NCBI GenBank assembly: GCA_965198285.1
Contig: OZ240251.1
Location: 1,240,001-1,304,000, forward strand
Reading direction: 5' to 3'
Length of the DNA stretch: 64,000 nt
Source of the DNA: UBA11872 sp965198285
Lineage (GTDB): Bacteria; Chloroflexota; UBA11872
The notes under the pieces are model-generated. The model was not told the DNA's origin, searched no databases, and saw nothing but the letters and a program-made list of their open reading frames with translations. Numbering within the stretch: the stretch's first letter is position 1; the number at the start of each line of letters is the position of its first letter. Of this stretch, positions 52,533 through 59,781 are shown piece after piece. Both the position numbers and the translations under genes were made by a program.

Positions 52533-52967
52533 ATGGCACACGTCGACGACGTTGCCACGTATATCTTGCAAACTCAGGGTCGAATGACAACTATGAAACT
52601 TCATAAGCTTCTCTATTATTGTCAGGCTTGGCATCTGGTTTGGGACGAGGAGCCGTTGTTTGAGGACGTGATTGAGGCTTGGCGTGATGGGCCTGTCGTT
52701 CCTAGAGTTTATCAGCAACATCGTGGAGAATTCAATATTTCCGAGTTACCGCAGCCTGGAGACCCTGCTGATCTTGAACGTTCTGAGATTTCTACTATCA
52801 ATGCAGTGCTTAAGGCATATGGGGATCAGTCCGCGTATCAACTGAGTCAGCAAACACATGATGAAGGTCCGTGGCTTGATGCCCGTGGGAGTCGGCCACG
52901 TGATGATCGTTCGCATTCAGAAATCACACATACGGCCATGTACGAATACTATAGTGATTGGGGGTAG
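52533..52967 (+). CDS. Panacea (SocA/DUF4065) domain antitoxin
   Basis: 144 residues. The domain is clear: VATYILQTQGRMTTMKLHKL, LYYCQAWHLVWDEEPLF, IEAWRDGPVVPRVYQQHRGE and, towards the C terminus, HDEGPWLDARG. Panacea proteins (PanA) are antitoxins that neutralise very different toxins encoded next door. The C-terminal end (THTAMYEYYSDWG) overlaps the next gene's translation start region (TAG-TTG-ATG), implying coupling. Low GC compared with flanks. Confidence 0.85.
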   Translation: MAHVDDVATYILQTQGRMTTMKLHKLLYYCQAWHLVWDEEPLFEDVIEAWRDGPVVPRVYQQHRGEFNISELPQPGDPADLERSEISTINAVLKAYGDQSAYQLSQQTHDEGPWLDARGSRPRDDRSHSEITHTAMYEYYSDWG

Positions 52968-52970
52968 TTG

Positions 52971-53177
52971 ATGACAGCTGAGACAGACGGTAAGAGTGTC
53001 CCTTCGCCGCCACGTCTGCCAGTCGCTACTCGCCTCGAACTTATAGAACATAGGCTGGACAATGATGTTCTTACTATTGGCTGGCTAGTTAAGGCCGCCG
53101 GTGCTGCTATCAGTCTCTTGTCGCTGATGGTCATCGGGCTTATTTCAGCAGTAATCAAATTCGCATTTTTTTCGTAA
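52971..53177 (+). CDS. Small single-span membrane protein, candidate PanT-type toxin
   Basis: 68 residues. A polar N terminus (about 1-38, including RLELIEHRLDNDVLTIG, likely a helix) is followed by one hydrophobic span (about 40-67, KAAGAAISLLSLMVIGLISA and on to the C terminus). The ATG lies three bases after the PanA stop. Small transmembrane proteins that depolarise the membrane are a known class of toxins paired with Panacea antitoxins. This gene has the right place, size and topology, but no sequence family was recognised. Confidence 0.65.
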   Translation: MTAETDGKSVPSPPRLPVATRLELIEHRLDNDVLTIGWLVKAAGAAISLLSLMVIGLISAVIKFAFFS

Positions 53178-53364
53178 TCTCTACTATCTAAACAGCATCT
53201 CCAAGGAATACGGGAAGTAAAAAGACAGTCGAGACAACAGGTGGGCGCAAGAGGTCGGTGAACAGGTTTCGCTAGTGTCCCAAAAAGTCCCGAATTCCAT
53301 AGGGTGCAGATAGCGACTGGATCCCAATGTTCCCTGATGGATCAAAGTCTCTTGGCAAATGCGA

Positions 53365-56250
53365 TCATGACACTTCCGGCTCCTTGCTGCCGTGGATGGA
53401 CGGATCGCTGGCAAGTAGCCCGCGCAGGCGCGCAAGCGTGTCTTGCGCTTCGTCCCGCAACGCCAGCAGATCCGTCGAGATTCGGTGGTCGAGTTCAAGT
53501 CGGGCGGGATCGACAGCGCAACGGTGGAACGATTTAAAGGTCCGCTCCTCAAAGTCGCGGTAGATGGCTTGGGCTTCGTCGAGTTGCCAAGCCTCGAGTT
53601 GGCGGACGTCCAGGGTGAATAGCGTTTCCAGCATTCCCTTATTGCCGGTGCCGCGACCATGCTGCGCTCTGTTGGCGTGGTTGGAGTGGATCAACAGACC
53701 GAGCGTTGAGTTGCACCAGAGGGCGAGGGCCATCTCTTGTAACGCACCGGTCGCGTGATCGTCTGCTCGCGCGGTCAATGCGAACCAAGCTCGAATGCCT
53801 AGGGTTCTGCTTCTGGTTCGCAATGTCATGACACGCTGTGAGTTGTATCTGACGTCCCGCGTCATCTGGAGCGTGCTGGCTTGCGACCAGATCGCCCCGT
53901 GGTCGCGGCCCGCTTGCGGGAATAGCCGCGCATTCGGTTCCGCGAGGAGTCCTTGGTGCACCTTCTGTGACTGTGCCCAGAGTGCAGGGAATTGCGCCTG
54001 CTCGTCCCAACCGTGGTAGGCGTCAAACACGCCGATCGAGCCGCGTATCTGCCGGTCTTGCGGACCCACGTGGCACACGTCCTGCATCAGCGCAATCGGA
54101 ATCTGCCCCACGACCCTAGAGCCGTCGGCCGCCCACAGTTCGCCCCGTTCCAGCGCTGCGGCGAACTGACCGGTCTGGCCCCGTTTCCAGCGGGAAGCCG
54201 TCCAGGGACCGTCGTCCACAGGCCCGTTCAGCAGTTCACCCCACTGCTCCCCGCCCACGAACAGCCCACTGCCGCCAATCGGCGGCCCGTCGGACCTGTG
54301 CAGCGGATACGCTGCCGCCGCGTTGATGGCGTTGGCCAGCGCCAGCGCGTCGGTTTCGCGCCGCGGCGCTCGCCAGAGGTTCACGAACCCGCCGCGCCGC
54401 GGTGGCTGCTCGCCTGGGTGCAGACGACGTGCCAGTAGCAGGACTTCGGCGATGTGGGTGTCGAACGACATGGACCGCAGGTCCGGGTCGTGCGAGGAAA
54501 TGACCAGTTCGATCGCGTAACGATTCGCCAGCATCGCCCGCACTCGCCGCCAGGATTCGCCTGCAAGCGCCGTCACCGGCAGCACCAGCGCCACACGACC
54601 GTTCGGCTTGACCAGCCGGTCGGCCAGCACCGTGAACGAGGCCGCGTGACCGGCCGTTTGGTTGGCCGGCGTGCCCTTCAACAGTTGGGATGTGCGCCGG
54701 GCAATGGCTTGGCGCGTCTCGGCGTCGCCTTCCGGAACGTCCAGCACGCGCGCCAGCGCTTCGCCCTTGCCGCCGTCGCTACCGCGACGCGTATAGGGCG
54801 GATTGGTGATCACCAGGTCGGCGCGCGGCCGCTCAACCAGCTTACCGGCGCTTCCTACCGCCCCGATCTGCTCCCGGGTGGCCGAGAACGACGACTGAGC
54901 TTCCGGATCCTGCAGCCAGTCCAGCGACCCAAGCTTGATGTCGCGAGGCCGACGCCCAAACGAGCCGTGCTTGGCGACGCTCTCCTTGTCCACGCCCATG
55001 ATCAGACTGTGCAACTGCATCTCCTCGAACCCAACCGAGGGCGACATGGCGGCCAGCGTGGCGGCCGTGATATGGATTGCCGACGGCACGACGTCGGCCC
55101 CGAACAGCGTGTGCTCCACCAATGCCCGATGCAGCGCGACGTCGTCTGGCGCCGGTCCTCCGAAGCCGGAACGGTTCTGCATGATCTGCTGATAGGCCGC
55201 CATCAGCAGAGTGCCCGTCCCACAGGCCGGGTCCACCACTCGCAATTGCCGTAGCCGCGCTTCGGCGCTCCAATCAATCCCCGGCCATCGCTCCGGTGCC
55301 AGCGCCAATCCCGCCAGCAGCGTCGCCGCGGGAATGCTGGTGTAGAACGCGGCCAGCAGCTTCCGTTCGGCGATGAGCTGGTTGAAGATGCGCCCGGCCA
55401 GGTCGTGACGACCAACCGTCCCCATCTCCAGCAGCCGTTCGGCCGTTCGGGCGCACTCGTCCAAAACGTCGGCGGCCGTGACCCCCGACAACTCGCTCAC
55501 GACGGAGCGGGCCATGTTGAAGATGGGGTAGTAGTCGATATCCAGGATCGCGTCCCACTGATCCAGCAGACGCAGACGCGCGAAGCGTCCTTCCATCCGC
55601 GCCTGGTTCACCGGCTGAATCCGCGGGTCGTCGCCCGCCAGACGTTCCTGGAAAATCATGGCGTTGGTGACCACCAGCGCCGCCATGTGTGCCGTCTCGT
55701 TGCCGGGCTGCGTGCCGAATGTATCGGCCACGCGAGCCAGTGCGCCCTTCGAGCGGTAGAGCCGCGCCCCGGCCCGGCGCACGCCGTCGGCTAGTTCGTC
55801 CACGCCTTCTTGCAGGTTGCTGGACGGTGGAACGGCTCGGTCGGCTGCGCGGCCAAGGTCGGCAACGTCTCCGCTGAGCCGCGGCCCCGACGTGCCGTCG
55901 ATCCGCCATTCGCGCCACCTGAGGTCACGGGCGGCAGCCAGGCGTTCCGCAAGGTGGCGCTGATCCGTCTGGCGGAATTGTCCGGGGACGGCGACGGCAA
56001 ACGCGTTCTGAACTGGCTGCCCGTCGATCTCCAAACCCAGCCGCGCCAGCGCATCGGCGTCTACCGTCGCGGCCGGCTCCAGTTCCACCTCCAGCACCAC
56101 AGGCCCGTCCGACCTCCGCAGCACGATGTCCGGCCTGGACCGCCCGTACATCGTCTCTGCTGCCGTCATTAGCCCCAACCGCTCCTGCAGCACCCGCGCT
56201 AAAGCAACATTGATCACACTTTCATGCGTGCGGCTGATGGTGGTGGGCAT
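53365..56250 (-). CDS. Fused nuclease/N6-adenine DNA methyltransferase (type IIG-like, Eco57I-related)
   Basis: 961 residues. The N-terminal domain contains RPDIVLRRSDGPVVLEVELE (about 38-58), compatible with a PD-(D/E)xK nuclease core, though ExE replaces ExK. A helical region follows (about 150-310). The amino-methyltransferase has motif I VVDPACGTGTLLMAA (about 338) and motif IV ADLVITNPPY (about 475), with SFTVLADRLVKPNGRVALVLP as in Eco57I enzymes. The C-terminal 350 residues may be the target-recognition region. No separate specificity subunit or helicase is near, so it is probably a single-chain restriction-modification or defence enzyme. Confidence 0.8.
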   Translation of the reverse strand: MPTTISRTHESVINVALARVLQERLGLMTAAETMYGRSRPDIVLRRSDGPVVLEVELEPAATVDADALARLGLEIDGQPVQNAFAVAVPGQFRQTDQRHLAERLAAARDLRWREWRIDGTSGPRLSGDVADLGRAADRAVPPSSNLQEGVDELADGVRRAGARLYRSKGALARVADTFGTQPGNETAHMAALVVTNAMIFQERLAGDDPRIQPVNQARMEGRFARLRLLDQWDAILDIDYYPIFNMARSVVSELSGVTAADVLDECARTAERLLEMGTVGRHDLAGRIFNQLIAERKLLAAFYTSIPAATLLAGLALAPERWPGIDWSAEARLRQLRVVDPACGTGTLLMAAYQQIMQNRSGFGGPAPDDVALHRALVEHTLFGADVVPSAIHITAATLAAMSPSVGFEEMQLHSLIMGVDKESVAKHGSFGRRPRDIKLGSLDWLQDPEAQSSFSATREQIGAVGSAGKLVERPRADLVITNPPYTRRGSDGGKGEALARVLDVPEGDAETRQAIARRTSQLLKGTPANQTAGHAASFTVLADRLVKPNGRVALVLPVTALAGESWRRVRAMLANRYAIELVISSHDPDLRSMSFDTHIAEVLLLARRLHPGEQPPRRGGFVNLWRAPRRETDALALANAINAAAAYPLHRSDGPPIGGSGLFVGGEQWGELLNGPVDDGPWTASRWKRGQTGQFAAALERGELWAADGSRVVGQIPIALMQDVCHVGPQDRQIRGSIGVFDAYHGWDEQAQFPALWAQSQKVHQGLLAEPNARLFPQAGRDHGAIWSQASTLQMTRDVRYNSQRVMTLRTRSRTLGIRAWFALTARADDHATGALQEMALALWCNSTLGLLIHSNHANRAQHGRGTGNKGMLETLFTLDVRQLEAWQLDEAQAIYRDFEERTFKSFHRCAVDPARLELDHRISTDLLALRDEAQDTLARLRGLLASDPSIHGSKEPEVS

Positions 56251-56289
56251 TGGCGGCGTAATGACTCGGCCCTACGAGGCTGTGACCCG

Positions 56290-56596
56290 CGTCGCGAAGA
56301 TTGGCGCGCGTGGTTTCAACCAGTTGCCGACAGGGCGGTGCCAAGACTCGGGCGTAGTCCGACGGGTCGTAGGCCGACCGGCCACCCAGCTACGACTCGG
56401 GAATCGATCCAAAGGCCTCGAATGGCAAGCGGGCCAGCTCGACAGACTCGCCGGAGTTTCCGCTGATGAAATCGGCCAACGCCTGGCGGGTTTCACCCAA
56501 CCCGCGAGCGGGTTTGCCGATTTTCGGCCCAAACTTCTCAAGGCACTGGCCATTGACGATGCCGCCCGGATGCGATGGTGTCACCATCGCCATCAA
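56290..56596 (-). pseudogene. Decayed HigA-type antitoxin
   Basis: Frame from 56596 reads MMAMVTPSHPGGIVNGQCLE and FGPKIGKPARGLGETRQALA, closely following the intact paralogue at 56784-57089. It stops at a TAG (56390-56392) exactly where that paralogue has Trp (SSPETWLGMQTAYD versus SIPES-stop-LGGRSAYD). In-frame similarity resumes after the stop. A Trp-to-stop change thus inactivated it. No toxin gene beside it. Confidence 0.75.
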
Positions 56597-56783
56597 TCAA
56601 CTTAAACCGGCGCTGATGATAGGAGGAATGGTCGGCCCTGAACACATGACGACAGTCGGTCCTGTGTAACCGCGCCGCTCATCACCCGAAAAACGGCAGC
56701 CCAGTCACCTCCACCGGCGGTTGAGGCAGTACCTGCCCCGGACTCCATCCTTGGCCAAGACCCGGTCTTCGGTCGCGTCGCGC

Positions 56784-57089
56784 CTACCGATCAGCGTCCG
56801 CGAATGCCGGCGCAAGCCGCGTTACCTGTAGTTGGCCAGCCCGTTCCCGAACCTCCCACAGGTCATAAGCCGTCTGCATCCCCAACCAGGTCTCGGGACT
56901 CGACCCAAACGCCTTCGACAACCGAATCGCCATCTCCACCGACACCGGAGTCTTCTCGTTCACCAGTTCCGACAGCGCCTGCCGGCTCACGCCCAACCCT
57001 TCAGCGGCCCTGGTCACGGAAAGCCCAAGCGGCTCCAGGCACTCACGCCTGACAATCCCACCCGGATGCGGCGGGTCAACCATAGCCAT
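56784..57089 (-). CDS. higA: HigA-type antitoxin, orphan
   Basis: 101 residues from the ATG with AGGAG seven bases upstream (the frame is open further upstream without homology). XRE-type helix-turn-helix: PPHPGGIVRRECLEPLGLSV, AAEGLGVSRQALSELVNEK and EMAIRLSKAFGSSPETWLGM, the HigA signature. Its HigB toxin would be expected just upstream (higher coordinates), but only a 55-residue hydrophobic reading frame is found there. May act as a free regulator or cross-neutralise another toxin. Confidence 0.82.
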   Translation of the reverse strand: MAMVDPPHPGGIVRRECLEPLGLSVTRAAEGLGVSRQALSELVNEKTPVSVEMAIRLSKAFGSSPETWLGMQTAYDLWEVRERAGQLQVTRLAPAFADADR

Positions 57090-57240
57090 CGCTCGACTCC
57101 TCTCACTCCCAACGATTATCCCCGCCGCCCACATCGGCCGCGTGCCCACTCTTGAACCGCAAGGTGCCGTACCACCCCGCACCCCAGGGCCACCGCCTTC
57201 CGTGCCTCTCCCGAGAGACCCTTGCAAAACCCTCCGTCAC

Positions 57241-57408
57241 TCAGGCCTCCACCGTCGGAATCCAGTCGTCACCCCCGCGCTCGGCTAACACTTTCAGCAG
57301 TGATTGCAATGCCTGCATCGCCGGCAACGCAAACATTGCGAGCAACGCCTGCATTGCTGACAGCGCATCAACGTCCGGCCTGGCCACCACCGCGGTCACC
57401 AGCAGCAC
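57241..57408 (-). CDS. Small hydrophobic-helix protein, hypothetical
   Basis: 55 residues from a GTG with a near-perfect ribosome-binding site, GGGAGGTGAG, ending one base before it. The protein has repeated Met/Ala/Leu-rich turns (MQALLAMFALPAMQALQSLL) likely to form one amphipathic or membrane helix, then KVLAERGGDDW. It lies upstream of, and in line with, the orphan higA, where the toxin gene would be. Small size limits certainty; the strong ribosome-binding site is the main support. Confidence 0.45.
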   Translation of the reverse strand: MLLVTAVVARPDVDALSAMQALLAMFALPAMQALQSLLKVLAERGGDDWIPTVEA

Positions 57409-57460
57409 CCCTCACCTCCCGCGCCTCTCAGCTCACTCCTTCCTGACGCCCCCAGCCCCC

Positions 57461-57580
57461 CGACAACCCGCTCCATATTGTCGTCTACCGACAATATGGC
57501 CACCCTCACCCCTCCATATGTTCACTTACCGACAATATGGAGGCTCCGAACGTCCATATGTACGACTAGTGAACATATGG
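57461..57580. repeat. 120-bp repeat, copy A
   Basis: About 110 of 120 positions match copy B at 58698-58817, same orientation. Internal structure: CCATATTGTCG / CGACAATATGG around five bases (hairpin 1), a further CGACAATATGG, and a larger inverted pair CCATATGTTCACT / AGTGAACATATGG enclosing it. With copy B it brackets the higBA module. Confidence 0.85.
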
Positions 57581-57760
57581 GCCCCTCATCTGCGCCTGCA
57601 GACGCCAACACCGACCCAATCCGCCCGGAACGCACCAACCGCCGACCCCCTGTGCCTTCCCCACCCAGCAACCAGCGCGGCATCTTCCATCCCTCCAGTC
57701 AACCCACGCCGCCAACCCTGAACACCTCGAAACCCCGGACCGACAGTCCCCTCTCACTTC

Positions 57761-58093
57761 TCACTTCTCTCCGCTCACTCCTCGCCTCTCCCGTTCCCGG
57801 AAAGCCAGCACCGCCTCCGGTAAATCCACCCGAATCTCATCGACCTTCTTCAACGCCTGCGCCATGTCATACGCCGCCTGTAGCTGGTACCAGGTGCTCG
57901 CGCCGCCCCCAAACGCCTTGTCCAACCGAATCGCCATCTCCGGCGAAATCCCCGCCCGTCCATTCACCAGCGCCGACAGCTGCTTCCGGCTTACGCCCAA
58001 CACCTGCGCCCCCGCCGTCACACTCAAACCCAGCGGCTCCAGGCAGTCATGGCGAACGGACAGCCCCGGGTGCGGCGGACTGTGCATAGGCAT
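57761..58093 (-). CDS. higA: HigA antitoxin of an intact higBA module
   Basis: 110 residues. ATG with AAGGAG seven bases upstream. XRE helix-turn-helix: PPHPGLSVRHDCLEPLGLSV, GAQVLGVSRKQLSALVNGR and EMAIRLDKAFGGGASTWYQL, then AAYDMAQALKKVDEIRV. Paralogue of the two HigA copies at 56.3-57.1 kb. Follows the toxin gene by 25 bases, the toxin-first order of higBA. Expected to bind HigB and repress the shared promoter. Confidence 0.88.
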   Translation of the reverse strand: MPMHSPPHPGLSVRHDCLEPLGLSVTAGAQVLGVSRKQLSALVNGRAGISPEMAIRLDKAFGGGASTWYQLQAAYDMAQALKKVDEIRVDLPEAVLAFRERERRGVSGEK

Positions 58094-58118
58094 TACGAAC
58101 TCCTTTACTCCTTCCACC

Positions 58119-58397
58119 TCAGTGGTAATCCACCAGGTCCACGTCACGAACATTCCCCGCCTCGAAGCGGAAGATGATCCGCCAGTTCCCCGAAACGCTC
58201 ACGGCCCAGAACCCCGCTAGGTCGCCTCGCAGCGGATGTAACTGGAACCCAGGCAAGTTCATGTCGGCCGGCTCGGCCGCCACATCCAGCCGCGCCAGGA
58301 TCCGCTCGATCTTGCCGGCGCGCCGCGCTGGCACAAACCGCCGATCCCCTTTCTCATAGAGCCGTCGAAGCCCCTTGTGGCGAAACCGGACGATCAT
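58119..58397 (-). CDS. higB: HigB-type toxin (RelE/ParE superfamily mRNA interferase)
   Basis: 92 residues. Family blocks: MIVRFRHKGLRRLYEKGDRR, IERILARLDVAAEPADMNLP, GFQLHPLRGDLAGFWAVSVS and GNWRIIFRFEAGNVRDVDLVDYH, an excellent match to plasmid-maintenance killer proteins. Expected to cleave mRNA on the ribosome. The ATG at 58397 is chosen over one seven codons upstream because the likely promoter places the transcription start at this codon. Confidence 0.9.
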   Translation of the reverse strand: MIVRFRHKGLRRLYEKGDRRFVPARRAGKIERILARLDVAAEPADMNLPGFQLHPLRGDLAGFWAVSVSGNWRIIFRFEAGNVRDVDLVDYH

Positions 58398-58403
58398 CCC
58401 CGG

Positions 58404-58432
58404 ATTGTAACCTGGCACGTATCAGGTTGCAA
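58404..58432 (-). promoter_or_regulatory. higBA promoter with operator palindrome
   Basis: On the minus strand: TTGCAA (-35), 17-base spacer, TACAAT (-10, five of six consensus bases). An inverted repeat AACCTG-N8-CAGGTT (58409-58428) fills the spacer, the expected position for repression by HigA. The -10 ends six bases before the higB ATG, so the transcript is probably leaderless. Confidence 0.6.
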
Positions 58433-58697
58433 GCCCCGACCAATTCGCCCAGCCGGCGTCAGCCGTTCTGCTGTTGTCCAAGTTGACGCCCAGTGAGGCG
58501 ATCCTGGGATCCCGCCACCGGCCGCACCGCGGCACACCTACCCAGCCTCCAAACGCCCGACGACCTCATCCCCCAGCGCTCGCAGCCGCGGAGACTGCCC
58601 TGGACTCCATCCGGCGGGCCAGCGTCCCTGCGAGAAACTCGTGAGAGTCTTCCGCACCGACGACCCCGCCGACCGCACCCACCGTCACCAAGACGAC

Positions 58698-58817
58698 CGC
58701 CAACCCGCTCCATATTGTCGTCTACCGCAAATATGGCCACCCTCACCCCTCCATATGTTCACTTACCGACAATATGTCCGCCCCGATCCTCCATATGTAC
58801 TACTAGTGAACATATGG
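58698..58817. repeat. 120-bp repeat, copy B
   Basis: Direct repeat of copy A (57461-57580); differences are concentrated at the hairpin-1 right arm (CGCAAATATGG instead of CGACAATATGG) and in the ten bases after the third CAATATG. Lies about 265 bases beyond the higBA promoter. Confidence 0.85.
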
Positions 58818-59781
58818 ACAGCTACGGACGTCCATACGCATCCCTGGCGAAATAAGGCCGTCCCAACACACCCGGAATCCACAAAGGCCCCCTCCGTGAG
58901 CCTGCGCAAGCCGCAATCCGAGGCTCCACAGTCTCCCGCGAAAACCTGTTAGGGGTCCGCTGAGTCCCATAGCGAACCCAGGCTCCCAACCCTTCGGAGC
59001 CATGCACCCGCAGCCCAATAGACCCTCAGCGAGGGCGGCCCCGTGTCGGGTACGGAACCGGCGCCCCTGCTATTCACCTGTCATTTGCCATCGGTACTCA
59101 GATAGAGTACCATAGGCCCCATGGCCACGCAACCCCAATTCCCCAACCCCGGCCGCCAGGCGCCGGCCCGGTCGCGCCGTCGGGTGGCCGACCACCCCGC
59201 CGCCCCCAGCCCGTCATCCCGGCGTCCCCGCAGAACCTGCCCTGAGCCTGTCGAAGGGGGACCCAGCAGCAACCAACACCCCAGGCCCACCGCCGTACCC
59301 CGTCAATCCGCGCCCCCCAACCCACCGTCTCCTCGCCTCCCAACCCGCCCATCCCACCTGGTCCGAACCGCCCCCTCAACCGACCCGAATTGGCCCAATT
59401 CCGCCCCCCCGCGCCCTCAAGAGTTTTTTGGAAAAAACTCTTACGCGCGCACAGCACCCCCCGTCATCCCGGCGTCCTCAGCCGGGACCCAGCGGCAACC
59501 AGCAAGCCAGGGTCTCCGTGCCACCCCGTCAATCCCGCGTCCCCAGCCTCACCGTCTCGTGAGACCCGCCCAGCTCACCGACCATCCCAGCGTCCCTCCC
59601 GACGCCGAAGACTCGCCAATTCGCCGAAAAAACCGCCTCAAGCTATCTCTGGCCAGCCGGTCCCCTCTGGGGACCGGCTGGCCAGAGATAGCTCCCCCCT
59701 TCTCCCCCAGCCCGCCAGCCCCTCCCCGCCCGACCGTTACACTCACATCTCGAAGTCCGAAGGCCCGCGAAGGATTTGCTA
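58818..59781. repeat. Repeat-rich intergenic region
   Basis: Holds two family A palindromic repeats (59211-59278 long form with CCTGCCCTGAGCCTGTCGAA; 59461-59501 short form). It also holds an 11-bp T/A-rich inverted repeat (59419-59429 and 59432-59442), and a perfect 25-bp inverted repeat (59641-59665 and 59669-59693) around the three-base loop TCT. The last ends 88 bases before the aldehyde dehydrogenase start. No coding region recognised. Confidence 0.75.

Noticed and set aside
57152..58089. Plus-strand proline-rich frames through the higBA region
   Set aside because: Low-complexity translations of the complement of the antitoxin genes and of the 120-bp repeats; no start-site support.
59419..59442. 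T/A-rich inverted repeat considered as an intrinsic terminator
   Set aside because: The T-run is inside the stem rather than after it and no gene ends nearby on either strand, so it is only listed as a repeat.
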